Below are positions 1 to 14,835 of a stretch of 64,000 nt of DNA, one piece after another. Source of the DNA: Paragonimus skrjabini miyazakii. Lineage: Eukaryota; Platyhelminthes; Trematoda; Plagiorchiida; Troglotrematidae. The first letter of the stretch is position 1. Each line of letters starts with the position of its first letter. The stretch lies in assembly GCA_014338405.1 (NCBI GenBank), contig JTDE01021160.1, positions 1-64,000 on the forward strand, given 5' to 3'. Both the position numbers and the translations under genes were made by a program. A model generated the notes under the pieces. That model was not told the origin of the DNA. It did not search any database and worked only from the letters and a program-made list of their open reading frames with translations.

Positions 1-59
1 GTCTGTCGGGTAACTTATTCAGTAGAAGGTGTACCGAGCACCTGCTTCCCGTAACTTAC

Positions 60-885
60 CTTGATCCACAAGCCTTGTCTTGCTCAAGGCTGCTACGTCG
101 ATCCCATCGCGATCAGTGCAGTGCGCCGTTCTGGCCGTCCTTTGGAGCTGTATCGATCCAGCAGCATGCACACATTCCACGCTTTAACGCAGAGTATGTT
201 GCGTTCCCGAACCTGTTTCAGATTGGTCTTCCGGTAACTGAAACTTGAGTAAGCATTATCTGCTTGGGGGTTAATTTTGGTGGACAGTATGAGGGTAAGT
301 GATTGGCAGTAGCATATTTTCGACTATCCACCCTGCCATGTGCAGCAGATAGGGCGACCCGGTTCAGCCTGCGCGACGGCCGATGCAGTATGGTACTTGG
401 TTTTTGTTGTAAAGGCATGGTTGTTATAGGCTTAGGATACTGCCAGGACGCCCAGACTTAGACAGGAGAGCGATTAAGGCCCTCAACAAAAGACGTTGGC
501 TCAAAAGCCTGTACCGCAAGGCAGCAGGTGACACACGCGCACACAGGCATTAGCATCAACCAATTAGGACAGGTTCCACAGTCACAACCCAAGACATTCG
601 GCACATTCACACAGAGACAATACTTCACAGACAAACCAATCGCACGAACAGGAAATCAGATCAGACAAAAAAAACAACCCGAACCAAAACACAACACACA
701 CCATACACAACGGACGCATTTGCCTTTTGTCTGGCTGCTCCCATTTGGCCACTCTGATATCGTTAAACCGGCATCGACCGAGGTCGTAGTCAGCACAACC
801 CGCCGGATCAAAACAGCACACAAGCCTGACCACCACACCAAGGTAGCAAAACAGAACACAGAGTCAAGGTTTGTAAAGCATTCCC
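60..885 (+). repeat. Dispersed repeat, copy A (unclassified)
   Basis: This block recurs twice more in the window in the same orientation: closely at 43486-44000 and more diverged at 46815-47545. Shared landmarks in order are a segment near 110 (CGATCAGTGCAGTG), one near 500 (CTCAAAAGCCTGTACCGCAA), an A/C-rich middle stretch, and TTTTGTCTGGCTGCTCCC near 725, ending in ACCACACCAAGGTAGCA near 850. No domain is recognisable in either strand, and the open frames inside it are not conserved between copies. It could be a UTR or LTR-like part of a larger element. Edges are set by eye; the left edge may extend beyond base 1. Confidence 0.8.
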
Positions 886-2844
886 TGTGATTTTTCGAAG
901 TCATTGGAAACGTATCCTCCAGTTTGATGAGGCTTTGGCTATCAGACTTCATAATCCCCCCGACAGGTGTATGTTTGTACTCAATTATGCCAGAAGGTTT
1001 TGACCTTATTCGTGTTGGCAGTATTTTCTTCGCGTCTGGAGAGGCGTGTATCAATCTTTTAACATCCACATGGCAGTGACTATACACAGCCTCAAGAATA
1101 CAATTCGTTTATTTGAACGTATAAAAAGGCTTATTTTTTTAAAGTAAGTACTACTATCATTGAACACATATTTGAATTATTGTTTGTTCTGATTGAATAA
1201 AAAAGCTTGTAGTTCATTTTAACAGTTGGCTAACAGAGCTTTTTGAACTATCACTGTGGTTAATAAGTTTCTGGAAAAATCGCGAAAAGAAGATTTCCGA
1301 GGCCCAGTAAATCACTTCTGGTCATATTCTCACGTTTTCATAGCCACTCGAAATAATTCAAGTTCAAATTAACAACAAGTTTTTCGAAACTTTAACACCT
1401 ACGTCGTACTGATTAGAAAGTCATACTAAATAGCTGAACAAAAAGCACGCTATACTTAGTAGATTGTACTAAACGACTAGAAACCAGATTGCTCATGGTT
1501 GAGATCGCCTTCGGGGTTTAAAGTGGCTTCCAATTCTTAAGTGTAATTGTTCAAACTATTCACAACCAAAAGGTATGCAAAATCCGAAATATATTTTGGC
1601 TGAAAATGTTGCCCAAAATGATTTACTAGTTATCATTTAGAAAGAAACTTACTACTCAGGAAAAATTTCGAACTTCCAGTAGTGCTGACTTTGATGTTAC
1701 GAAATCCTAGTTTGAATGTTCTGTTTTGGCCGTTGCAAGCCTTTTGGTTTGTTTCATTGATAGTTTTTTCAGGACTGTCTCATGGAAGATGGGGAGATCT
1801 TAGCAGATATTCTTGTTGGCCACTTCAGCCTAAGTTTCCTGCAAGAAAACTAGCTTATAGATAATCTGAAATATCTTCTGTTCAATGTGGAGGCACGCCA
1901 TCCCTGTTGAAACCATAGTTCACTCCACCCTGTAAGATAATGGACGCCACTCGAAAATATGAGTTGCAACGTCTATTTTATGTAAACCTTTAGCTGTTAC
2001 ATTATATCGAGAAGATATGGGTTGTTTTTTAGGCAGTTAGCCAAGTAATCTCAAAATGACACCCGCAACGCAAATTGAAATGCCTTGGATTTCCGGGGCA
2101 AGGCTAGGAAGTTTTCGAACCAATACACTGAGGCAAATTGTCGTCCCGTCGGTAACCGAGAGAGTCAAACATTCAACAAAACGCAGACAAAATGTTACTC
2201 TGCGGTTCAGATTACTAGCTGATATTTCCTGTATCAATAGTTCTTTGGCGCTTCCGGTCTCTTAAGACCCCATGAAATGAATAGTAAGAAGTAGTTCATT
2301 CCTGTGTTGATCACCTCATACTTCAGGGATGTCTGACCACTGTCTGAACAATTGGCATTCTTCGTCTGTCAGTCTGCCTTCTGTTGCACATCCTCGCGTT
2401 TTTCACAAACTATGAAACCAATCTGTAAAGGTTCAACGGATCAGTGTGACCTTTTATGTTAGTAAACGTTATTATTAAAGGAGCTAGACATTGTTGCTCA
2501 CTTAGTCCTGTCTCTACTTTCATCGATATTGATCACTTACAACTTTCGGTCAGCTCGACCTATATCTCATTGCAGATTTTGCTTAAGGAGTGATGTCAAT
2601 CCACACACTGATCTAGGTGATCTAGTTATTGCTCTGTTTCTCACTTTGTTCACTTTACAAGTAGTTTAATGACTTCCAGTTGACCAAATTGAGATGGTCG
2701 TCAGACCCTCCTTCAAAATATGTCAGCAAATCGCCAAACTGAGACACTCAGTTACTTAACTAGGGCGCAAAGAATAATCACCTCTCGCATGCGTCAGAAA
2801 TTAGGGTGTGTTTCAAGTTGAACAGCATTTATTTTTGATAGCAG
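886..2844. other. No gene seen
   Basis: AT-rich sequence without a supportable exon or recognisable element. A minus-strand open stretch at about 890-1087 runs on into repeat A; it has no clear splice donor and no recognisable motif. Confidence 0.5.
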
Positions 2845-3020
2845 CCTTTGCATTCAGATAGACTTTTCAACCTGCCTTTTTCGGAAAGAAACGCTATACT
2901 CGAGTATCGCTCTTGTTAGGGCTTGTCAATGACAATGTGATCAACACAGTCGGTTCACGAAACCATGATAAACACATGCACCACTGACAAGCCCCGACAA
3001 GAGTAAAACTTGGGCCTAGT
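2845..3020 (-). repeat. tRNA-derived SINE, diverged copy
   Basis: The block starting GCATTCAGATAGACTTTT aligns by eye with 42450-42625 and shares a body motif (CTAACAAGAGCG on the minus strand) with the SINE copy at 48805. It contains a 21-bp imperfect inverted repeat (2910-2930 against 2983-3003, about three mismatches) that could fold into a hairpin. The tRNA-like head is badly eroded here. Confidence 0.4.
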
Positions 3021-6000
3021 TCTTCTCTTCGAATGAAGCTGACTGGAAGATCTATCTGATTGTGATCAAATGTGAGTGTTGTTCGACTTGAACTTAATCA
3101 ACCCCTGTCTACTAATTAGTGCTATTTAGATGTAATTATGTGCACGCAAACACCAGAGTAGAATAACGGAGACCACTAGACGGTGCGCGCATACTTGCCC
3201 ACGCCGTGAGTATCAATTTGAAGAGATCTTTTTCGAATGATGTAGCAAGTCACTGTGTCTTTTCTTTTGGATTTATAAATGCTCAACCCGATATGCAGTT
3301 GGTTGAAAGATGTTCAGACATGTCTCAAATGGCCACCATCGCTGATTGCCTCAGGCCGTAATTTACCCACAATTTTAACATTCACATATGCACACAGTGA
3401 ATTCAAGTATTACGCCGAGTTTCTTAGTCAGTTGGTCAAAACGCACCTTCCTGCTGGCTAGTTGCATTTTTCCAACTTGAATTAATGGCGTCCATCAGTG
3501 TTTGTAGTCGTTTAGTTGTGTGATTCACGTGTACGCCTAAGAACTGTTTTTTTACCTATATGTAAGAACTGAAAAGAATTTCCGCCATCTAAAAGATGCA
3601 AGACACAAGTGCTTTTGGCATTCAGGACAACTGTAATTGACAGTTTTTCATTTAATGAATTCTGATTGATAGGTTGGTTGATAGATATATGAAGAAGACG
3701 ATGTATATTGTACAGTATGCTCATATTATGTAGCCGTCAGACGGATATAAAAGCAGATTACAAACAACATTGGACCAGTAAATAGTAAATGTATACCGAT
3801 ACTAGTAAGTCAAATATATATATCATCTAATGTGATGGTCTTTACTGGTCAGCAGTCATTAGACGAAGGGCCATTTCATCCGTTTCCTACCTTAGTCATC
3901 CGGAGCCAATGAAACCGAACGAGTCGATGTTCATTTCCGCTTGCGTCAGTTAGCTGCTCACTGTTATCTGTCGTATTTGCTCCTACCAATCTCCAACATG
4001 CATCAAAGATTGGTCGTCACACGGATGGATCATCAGTGGAACCAGCCTCCTGTATATATACACCGCGTATAAACTTGAACGTTCCCCTGATTTATACGAT
4101 CCATAACTCTTACTATTTATGCAAGGTACATATTTATATGAATTTTTATTCCTTTATTCTGTACTCTTTTACTACCATCCAATACATAATCGAGTGTACA
4201 TAGGCATTTTTGCCTTTAAAATTCATATGAATGCGAGGGTTCCGGTGAGCTAATCATCACATTAAAATATTCAACTGCTCTGTCTTATGAGGAGTATCCA
4301 GATAGTCCAGTCGTCCCAAAAGGAAACAGTAGCTTTATGATAACTTGTCAGGTTGTATTTGCCTATGACTCTTTCAGTCAGAAGATTGCACGATCATACT
4401 TCTTACTATAGGTTAATAGTTGTCAAGTATATGGCTGCTGAGTAGGCAAAGGTAAACGAACTTCAGCTGCGGGAACAAACGAAATCTCTAGGCTAGCAAC
4501 CAGGCACCATTAAGAAAAACACGTGTGCACTGTGCGAACCTGGTGGCTCACCTAACAACTGCAACCCTAAAACTTAGAATCAGTGAGGCTGCTATAAACC
4601 TAAACGGTGGATGATGTTAAATTCATTGAAGTACAGCAGTCTGTTTGAGATCCGGTATTTGGAAACCCCTGAGTACTATGTGGCAGTCAATAATTTTGCA
4701 GCACGAAACATCCCTTTCGAAATGGCTGATCACGTTTAAAAACTTGCGTCAAAGTTCTATAAGCTAAAGCCAAACGCTTTTTGAGCTATCGAGTAAACAA
4801 GGCAATTTCGTCCGGATAGATTACACGGAGTCGGAGTTCAGCTAACTCAAAGACCGCCTGGAAACTAGTACATGATATCATATGTCCTAAGTGAATCGAA
4901 AACTGTGAGCATTAGTCAGTACAAGTGATATCGAACTAGGCTTTGTTTTTCGCATATCGTCAAATGAAATGAAATATTTGACCACTGTCTAATCTCTAGA
5001 AGTTATTAGATAGCAATAATACCTCACATTGAACTAGACCAAAAAACCCCTAATCTGGCTGTTAACAGCACGGGAACCCATAAAAGAGACTATTGTTCTG
5101 GGCATTTTGGTTACACACACAAAATTAAGTGAAAGATGCTTTGTGAAAATCGGAGCAAAAAAATGAGTCACAAATGTAAGACGTACCCGCAAAGCAATTA
5201 CTCATGGCTGACAAAAAGCTGTTGACCGATCAAACAGACAGTTGCACATAGACGATAAGTATCTCAAAGTTTGATGACAGGAATCAAACCTTCAAAAATC
5301 ACTTCGAAGATTAAACAACTGCACATGTAATATTGTATCCATCAGAGGAAAGACCTACAGTTTGTCGACAGAAAGGTTAAAGGCAGATTATCAATGAGAA
5401 GATAGCTGTGTCATCCAACAGAACAGTGATAGCGATCACGTGTTGATGTTAATATGCAAGGAAGAGTATTTGGTCCAAGTTACAGAACGATGCGATCGAC
5501 TTCATTTACGGTGCTCTAACTGTCATCAGTACAGAAGAACAACTAGAACTGTGCTAATAAAACAAGGCATACCGAACTCACAAGAGGCACACATCTACTC
5601 AACAAAGCCGGAAAACTTTAGGTAATTGTTACGATCGAACACTTCATATAATGTCAAAGAGTCGATTAAACGCGCTTGTAATTTCTTGGACAACCTTTGT
5701 CGTTTGGTAGTATCATGGAAGGTCATTATACTTCGAGGCTCTTGTTTTGGGTTTCTCTAATTTTTGTGACTATTGAGGAACTGGGCCGTTCAGCATCTAC
5801 GAATAGCACCGTACTGCCTATAGACTAACAGGATATCCGTGTAATATGGTAGGTAACTGGGAGAAAACACTGTAAAAGACAATTTGTACACTGAGTGACC
5901 AAACGTGCAAAGCAGAAGACATTCGTCCGAAACCGAGACAGGCCGCCAGAACTTTACTGGAACTCCCCTTGTCGGAGGACACAGTAGGGAAGTATTCCTC

Positions 6001-9000
6001 AGAAAACGAATACATCTGTATCGTTGTGTCCTTGGGCGGAATATGGTCGCATACAGACTATACGGCGCAAGGTAGAACGTTAAGTTCGATGCTTATTTTG
6101 AATTGACATATATATATATAACGGGAAAATGTTTTGGACAGGGCAAGTTTAAAAGAAGATGAAACCAGCCTTATAGTATCTACATAATTAATTTATATGT
6201 TAATCAAAACTCTCGGTGGTTGACGGACTGATGATGAGCAGCTGATATCATAACAAATAAGGATCATGTACTTTCAAATAGGTGCAAGAAGGATTATATA
6301 ACAGGTTGAGGCACAGTCAATTCAATATTCTGTTAAATAGCTGAAGGCATCTTTGGGGAATGGTCAATGAATTATAAACGACACCATGGACCAGTTTAGA
6401 CAGCACCGAGGCAACGGGCGGCAGATGGCTACCAAAGATCAATAGTAAACAAAAATAATTAAGGTGAGAAGATCGGACAGTTCTGCAAGGTTTCGTTTTC
6501 TAGTATTTCTGACAGAAATTTCTTCAAGTTGGTGACATGTTAATAGCAAGTTTCAAATAATCACCTTCATTGTACCACTGTCTTGTGTACCAACTATGAT
6601 GGACGCATTTAATACCTCTTGAAAAACTTGAAAATTTTTTGTAGTAAATACAGTCTTCTATGAGATAATGTTTGTGGTGCGATACCTCATTCAGTCTGTC
6701 CTTACCTGATGAGTCCAAACGAGAACGAAAAAGGTTATGAAGTGTGAGTTGATGGCGAGCATCCAGAAACAGTATAAATAACATGTTGTCCTCTTGCGGT
6801 CGTAGCCAATGCGAATTGGCGACCTGAGGTGGACAGTGTCCGTCGGCACCAAACGGATGCAAAACAATTCATAGAACACGTAAGTTATACCGTCAAGGGT
6901 GATAATCATAGAACTTGTGGCGTGGCGGACAGGAGCTCCGGCTCGTACTACACTGGACTGCTGATTTGGTCACAAGTTAGGCTACCTGTTGAGCTCAAGC
7001 AATAACGAAACCGGTAATAAAGTGTCTTTCTGAGGGTGAACATCAAGAAACATCACCAATATGTGCAGACGTTGGGAGCTGTCATTTCCGATTGGTTGTT
7101 GCGGTCAGCTGACAGGTGGTTTGTGTCCGTATGCGTTAACGTGCGCACGATTCAGGCTCGTTTACCAATGCCACTGATTAACGGAGTCATTGATACATCT
7201 CTTGAATCTAGCACAAATTATGTTCGGCGGTCTGTAACATGTATAGTGTTCTCCCTGAAATGTTCATGTCATTGTCACGGACACAGCTGACAGTTAGTCT
7301 ATGTCAGCCAATCCCGATGGCTTTTGAAAAGACCGATTGTCGTGTTCAGCCGTCTCATTCTGGCAATGAAACGAGTTTCCATAAGATCCCACTTTATGTT
7401 CAACGATGTACAAACCAAATGGACTTCCACATGTTGTGAACTGTTAGTGCATTACATACACCTGAGATAGAACTTACCTCTACTACACAAAATCCCTCGA
7501 AAACAATGTTCAGTGGATAGAATTATAAGTCTGTACAGTCGTCCTGTGGTCCTGACAAATATCATACTAAAAGAACGTGACAGGTTTCGAAATCAAACCA
7601 TATACTTCCAGCGATGTTTTAAAGTATTACAAATAGTTAGTTCTAATCCAGTCCGGAATCAACAGCGGAAACCGGAAAAACAAAATGAAAATGCGAAAAA
7701 GGCTCATATCTGCAAGCGACATTCGAAATGATGCCAATCGGACGTTTGGGCACTTTAAATAATCGTTAAAATAGTGCAATCCTATTTTTCCTAACAACTG
7801 AACTAGGGAATAAAAGTCGTTAGCAGAGTGTAACAACCCACTGCACAAAAGAAGCTGTACGCTGAAAACGATGGCATTGATTTCATATCGAGCAATCCTA
7901 CGCAGAAGTGTGTACAAAACCAACTATCAGAAATGTGTGGTTTCAGTCGGTTTCCTTAAGAAAACCGAAAGTTCTTTGGCCATACCGAGGGTCAACCACT
8001 GACAGTCCCCCCCAACTTAGCAAAGATAAATGTTTAAAACGTCATTCCCTGCAAATTATCAAACTTAACATCGATATATTGGATACGTTGAGTACTGACC
8101 TGATAGTTCTTGTCTGAAAGTTCAGGCTGTTATGCATACAATTATAGGCTCATGTACTAAGATGTGCCGCAGTCTCAGATCATAATATAAATCAATATAT
8201 TTTCTCACACGTTCATTCCAGACACTTAATACCCTACCGACTCAGCATAGTTAGCAGAAAGCAGTGGATGCTATTGAACCAATCCACTGTCAGTATGACC
8301 GCTCACATGTCGGACGTTCATTGGTTCAATCTCATATACAGTGCTCATTCGATGTGTCTACTCGTGAGCCGGTTGACCAGTATTGCGCGATGTACATGTA
8401 CCAGTGTGGCTGAAACCCCGAACGAAAATTGGGTATTGTGCAACAGAACTGGCAACAATTCGAAACGTGTTCGTTGACTTTTTTGTTCTGTTCATTGTTG
8501 GAAATACTCGGAAACAATGTGAGTCCGTCTTTTATCGTGTGCAAACTAGTAACTTTGCTGTAGGTACGCTAGGTTAGTCACCGATCAGTTGGGGTTTGTA
8601 AGTTGCATATACTTACAGGATAACTGGAGTGACACCACTATGTGAACTACCAGTTTAATGGGAATACAGTGTTCATAGGATAGGAACTGCTTTTCTACCA
8701 CGATTTCACCTATAAATTTCTTAAATCCAGTGACATGAATCTGCGTTACTGCCATCATGAAAATGTGGACAGATTCTGGCTAAATGAACTTAAACTGGGA
8801 CCAGTTGAGTAGATTATGATAAAATATTCAGCAGAATCATGAATTTTCGATGGACTACGGGTTTAAATGAGTACAGTGCGGGAAGAATAAACTGTTGATC
8901 ATCGTTTAATAAATCGTCCCAATTTTCTCGAGGAATTATTTACTAGCCAGTTTCAGAAGTGGCACTTCCTATCGATCAATCACCTCAACCAGTAATGTGC

Positions 9001-12000
9001 AAGACAACGCTGGCTTGTTGACCTTGGCTAACTTGCGCATTCACTAACGCTCATACAGAAATCGATCCATCCAGATGCACTTAGCTGAAGGTTGATCACG
9101 TGCGACAATTCGTTTCCACTGCTAACCGGCCATCCGAGCACGTGGCGATTAATCTATAAAGCTAGATTTATTGGGCGTACACCCTAGGCCTGTCCATCTT
9201 GGCTATGCAAAGGAACTCCACCCTTTACACATTATTTCAGTAGTAATCTGTTTAATGTTGTCATGACTAAAACACTGAAGTGGGAGAAAATCGTATGGCA
9301 CAAACCAAGAAGAAGATATAATTAGCATCTAAACTCCGAGAAATAAAGTAAGCTTCTTTTAAATACCTACAGAAACTTAGCATTTTATTAGCTAAAAAAT
9401 AACTTAGGTTGTGACACCCATGAAAACAGTAAAAATACGCTGCCCAACATTGACTGACAGAGTTGAAAAGCCATAGTAATTCAACTAAATTTAATGCGTT
9501 TGCCACGGAAAAGATGAAAACTAAGCGTTGATGTATGGATTAAAAACCAAATGAATTTTTTCAAGATTTTTGTCCCCGAACTTTATCGTCATCATCATCA
9601 TAAACTTACGACAAGACGAAAGTAAGAAAGCCCCACTACTGAAACGAGGGATAGCTTTGGTAGATATGTTATGCTAGCTATGCGAAAGCTAGCTGGATAC
9701 GGTTCCATTACGATAGAAAAATGGACTTAACTAAGTGAATTCAAGGGACGGGATGCATCTGATACAGTTACCTTACTAACGTATCGCAAACACTCTGACG
9801 TTTGGGTAAAGTGTGACGACCTAAAAATGAGCGTTAACCTCCACTAAACGTAGAGAGATAGGCCGCAGACCTCGGTTGCAAGTTTTAGTCCTTTGAAAGA
9901 TAATTAACTTAGAAGAACGGGGGCGCAGTAACGCGAAAGAATACAAGCGAACATCTACTTAACTGAAAAGTTGAGATAGGTTTCTAGTATTAACAAATGC
10001 AGAAACTGTATATTTAGACCACTTTAGATCAGACATAAGAAAAGTACCTAATTATGTTGCATGTTCATCGTTATTTAACTCGGTCTCACTTGTGTGAAGA
10101 GTGGAGGGTTCAGCAACAAATTCAACAGTCCCACAGCTCATAAGTAGTGAAAACAGCGCAACGTGATAGTTACCATCAGTATGCCCTTAACCGTCGTATT
10201 TTAAATTGCATAGAACTCATTGAGTATTGATCCACTCAGCAGCGAATTACCTGATCACCACCGATCATGAGTGTTTCCACAACTAACTATCTACTACTAT
10301 GTCTGGCAATAAACGGCCCTTCACCAAGCCCTCAGAAAGTTCTGGAATTACATCAGATTTGAAGTCCCGCTCAGTCAATAATAGTAGGTCGTTTTATTTC
10401 TTCTAAGTAAGCAATATTTAGCAGGGAGGCCCAAGTCAATTTATAGAGTTGATGGACCTTGCGACTTGTGCGTGGTGTTACTGGTACTCATCTGTGAATC
10501 CCATCCTCTTGTTTCATCGCAGCGGCAAATGAGTAAACGGTGCATTTTTATAGTCTACAGGATTGGTTGTACGATCAAAAGTAGTCACTTTTCACTTCCG
10601 TCTAAATGGTTTTACGTATGCTGACACATCATCGGTTTCTCCTAAACAGCTGAAATCACCAGTTCTTGCAAATCTGTTGCTTTACTTCCGAAAAACACTC
10701 GCATGGTAATTTCTCATGTTGAGCTGAAATATGGTCTCACCTGCACACTGTATCCGACACATGTAGCATCAAAACATATCGTTTCGTGGTCCGTCTATAT
10801 CAGTGGTTCTTCGGTCACACGAGTTAGTCAATCAGTTACTAGTTTACCCTTTCACTCGATGAAAGATGGCATTTCTGCCAACGTGTTTGGTAATGATTAG
10901 AAAAACGTAACTTACAACGGATAAAAGTGAAACTGAACTAACCGATTTTGAATCCAACGGTGTAGAAATATAGGGGGGAAGGAGTTTTCGTTGATGTAAG
11001 TTTACTCGGTCACTGAATTCAAAAGAAAAAGCTTCAAGGTTCACCAAAATGTTGAGTAGGTAAGTGACAACTAACTGTACGCTTGGGTGCCAGCATACAG
11101 AAGCCGTGTATGATTCCTGTTACAATATTCCCTAAAGATATATATGTATAAAGGTAAAGGGCTGATGAAAGACGATGACTGTTATCCCCATTATTTTTGT
11201 CAACAATTTGCTTCCATGCATTCAGTCGGGATTTGACGGTAATACTGATATAATAAATGTGTGTGATATGTAAGATTCACGTTCTTGTTAATTAAGTCTG
11301 TCACCTGCACCAGCTGTGATTCCTTTTGTGTAATATCCCAATGAGTCTGTCACAAGTGAAAGTACACACAATATCCAACGTTCACAATGGAAGCACAATA
11401 AGATCTGCCTCACGAGATAGATAAGCCACAAGTCAACGAGAAACGTACATTAACACAACACAGATACCGAAGGAGATTCCATTCACATCGTGTTCTTATC
11501 CATGTATATAGGGGTACCACTATCCGGAAATAAACCACCAATCAGAAGTGGTTTCACGTTCACTGACCGCTGACCTCAGGCTCTGGTTGGTCATGTTCCT
11601 CATCCCGATGCACGGACGCGGCCAGCCCGCCTGTTCGAGGACCTGGAAGGAAGCGGAAGGGAGTATATGTGAGTAAACAAAATGGCGACACACTGCATGC
11701 TATTGCATCTGGGACATTCAAACAACCCGCGAATTAGTCACAAGGTCGTGTGATCGGATGATTAGAAGGGCTAATAGGGTTGTACCTAAAATAAAATTAA
11801 TTGACGCAGTGATCGATGCGGTGAACCTGAGTTCAGGAATGAGTACAAATGAATAACTCGAAGGAGTTCAAAACTTGAGGCTAGTGGCTTTTTTCTCTTC
11901 AAACTTTGGATCGTACGTATCAAAAAGATAACTTATTCACAGTTCTATCTACTTTCTGGTTCTTTGAAATCCAGCGTTTCGAATTGCAGGTTCATAATAT

Positions 12001-13779
12001 TCGCAATGTTCTACTATGATTGCCTGCAATGTTTCAGTCTGAATTCCGAGAACATTTCAATCCGTCTTTCTTACGATGGCAGTTCAATTGTCAGAAATCT
12101 AACATGATAAGTGAGATGATCTGCTGACTGAAAAGCTGTTCTTTCTTGATCATACGCAAAAAACGTACACTTACTCCAGACATCAGCGATCTGCGCTTTC
12201 GTTTACAAACCGTTTCACATAGTTTATAAATCTGTAGGAGCACGTGATCCATTTTTAATTTTTAATTAGGCTGTTTTGATGCATAGTGTTGCTATAATCT
12301 AAATACGTGTTTAGTGTCAAGCATCATAATCATACCGTGATGCTCACCTAAATGAACACTTAATGATAGACATTGTTTTGTGTACGGGCAGTTAAACAAA
12401 AAGGGTATGTTAGGTAAAGGAACTTTCTCAGATTTTACTTATCAAGGGATATAGTTATTCGGTCGCGTATCGCATAAAGTTGGCTTATAATTAGACGGTA
12501 TCGGGAATTGTTTAGGCCTGGGTCTGGCAGAACTACACTGGTTTTGCTATTGTGAACGCCAGATTCTTGTACTGGCGAACTGAGCGTATTCATCGACCAT
12601 AAAAACCATACTTGTGAAAATTGTTTCTTTTTCTATACTTCCTACGTAGTTTGACAGCAGGTTAATTATAGTTTGATACTAGCAACCGACGGTTGTGTCG
12701 TTTAGTAGTGGCTATTCCTTTCTACTTCAAAGGCTTATTCTGGTCAAATGGCAGATAACTTGACAACTGAATACACGAAGATTTACTATCGTTACTTAGC
12801 TTTTTCTAACAGTCTACTTAGATTAACCACTGTTTTTATTGATTCCTTTGCACTTCCAACAGAAGACCACTATTTTCACTATTTCAAACAAATTGAGACA
12901 AGTAACCATTCAACAGTTGAAAATTTCATCTTCGATCTTTAGTGTGATTACCATACTTACCCACACCATCTTGGTGTGTTTCAATGCCCAATCGTACGGC
13001 ATCTATTTCACATGACTAAACAGGCTTGGCAGGCGCGGCAGTATACCTAAACGCGTCCACTTGTACGCAAATGTACCAACGCGTTGCATTCGGCCTATTT
13101 GATTTAGTTGGCCAGCGCACGACGCAAAAGAAACAATGCGCACGTGATTTTGTCCGATGTAAGCTCAGTGATCAGACAATGCTAACTGAAAATAATGAAA
13201 ACTAGTTAAAAATGAACTTTTATGAGCTAAACATCGATCGGTGTAAACCAACTTGTGACGGGACAACCTATCGAAGAAATGCGTATGTTCTACTGTTTAT
13301 CAAGAATACCAGCTCAAACTTGGAGTTGACCATTATTTTTTCTACTTACGAGTTGAGTTGTAGCTGACCTATTACGTGTTGAAATCCTTTTGTAGTTGTT
13401 CACCCCCTTCAACTCACAATGAAGATTCGAGTAGCTCCGAACGACAACATTGGTTCGAGGCTACATTCTTTTAATATTATCATTAGTTACTATCATTTTC
13501 CGAATCCCAATAGCGAATTTCTCGTACACGTTTCTAAGGTGAGTGTGCTTAACATTACTCATCATGACTAAGCGTTCAACCACAATCGTTCGTAAGTAGG
13601 ATTCAGGCTGCTCAGATGTCTTAAGCGCGACAATAACATGTGTTCTTCGACATCTAGTCAATATTACTACATTATGCAATTCCCGGCTAAGTTAAAGTTA
13701 CTAGACTGTTAAGCCTATTGGGGTAGGCATCAGTGATGGGAGCTAATAAGAGAAACTAAACGTTCATGCTTTTTTTGGA
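3021..13779. other. Long stretch without a supportable gene
   Basis: About 10.7 kb with only short chance reading frames. No open frame here has recognisable motifs together with good splice sites. Small simple repeats occur, for example a TA run at about 6107-6120 and an ATC run near 9590. The only local anomaly is the GC-richer block at 11460-11740, listed separately. Confidence 0.5.
11460..11740. other. GC-richer block, possible solo-LTR fragment
   Basis: A TATATAGGGG motif near 11508, then an AATAAA near 11530, then an unusually GC-rich tract (about 11580-11660) stand out against the AT-rich background. A TATA box and polyadenylation signal within a few tens of bases is the arrangement of a retroelement LTR. 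I could not find a TG...CA boundary pair, a target-site duplication or a second copy, so this is only a candidate. Confidence 0.2.
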
Positions 13780-14835
13780 GCGGGTGGGACAGACACCATT
13801 TGTTTTAATTACATTATTACCAACGCGGTTGACATGATAGACAATCTAAAAATCACATTTCCGCCTGGTCATGCAGGTCGCGAGGTAGTTGAATTCAATT
13901 ATCTACGCAGAACTAGACAATATATTCTCAAACATATGGGTATAAGGGTTTAGAACGAGGAGGAATATCGCAAGAGTAAAGACGGATGAGCATGGTTGAA
14001 TGGTCTGACTCTACTGAAACACTCGTCCGAGATTTTCACTTGCAGCTCATCGTTGAGCAGATCTTCGATGCCGTTGAAAATCACATGCTAGTTACGCTTT
14101 TCTCACCTAGTAAATGGCCGCAATGTCTAAAAAATGAAACCAAACATTGAAACGTTTATCCTGGAACAGGTACCAGATTTGTTTAGCATGTTGTGTGATG
14201 CAGTCATATTACGACTGCTGTCAGAGACGACAGATTTTGCTATCAGTACGGTCTTGCACAGAAGTTGAAGCTGAATCCTAGGCTCTTCTACGGTGATGTC
14301 GCAGCACACATCATTACATATATAGTGGCGGTCAACACTATCAGTAAACAATATGCAATTGGACATAACTGCGAACCAAGAGCGACTTTTAATGGTATAA
14401 AAAGAACCTTAGCTGAACTATCCTAGATTTCAATGTCAAAAATCTAATCCTACTAGATCACAAATTACTAGGCCCAGACAGGATATCTCACGTCGTCCTA
14501 GAAGGTTATGCCACCAAAAAGGAAGGCAGACACCTCAAGGGAGACCTAGTTCTTACCTACAAACACTCCATATTCCAAATCAGATGTTTGAACATCTTTC
14601 TTACTGCATGAAAATTAACGTCTAAAGGGTCACACTGTAGACTTGGGTTACGGAGTAAGTAGATTACTTTGTAGACGAAACTGCCATACATTTGTAGTCT
14701 GTTCACACTGGAACGTACCACCCACATTTGTGTTCATGGTTGAACCTGTTGGAAGTTCTAAAATTCTACTCCAGTCGGTATATACGTGAGGATCAACCTG
14801 CATTGCAAGTTGCCTCGGTGGCATCTTATGATTGG
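13780..14835 (+). mobile_element. CR1-like LINE fragment, internally deleted
   Basis: This is a second copy of the element at 57870-61345. The stretch from about 13800 (TTACCAACGCGGTTGACATGAT) matches 59317 onward and encodes the end of the endonuclease domain (LDYILTNEVDMI in the other copy). The part from about 14525 encodes RHLKGDLVLTYK, matching the pol C-terminus near 61050. The reverse-transcriptase core between them is missing. Several stops and frameshifts are present; it is not functional. Confidence 0.85.

Noticed and set aside
656..1087. 143-codon minus-strand open frame
   Set aside because: It runs from unique sequence into dispersed repeat A, has no recognisable motif and is not preserved in copy B; frames of this length are expected by chance in 64 kb.
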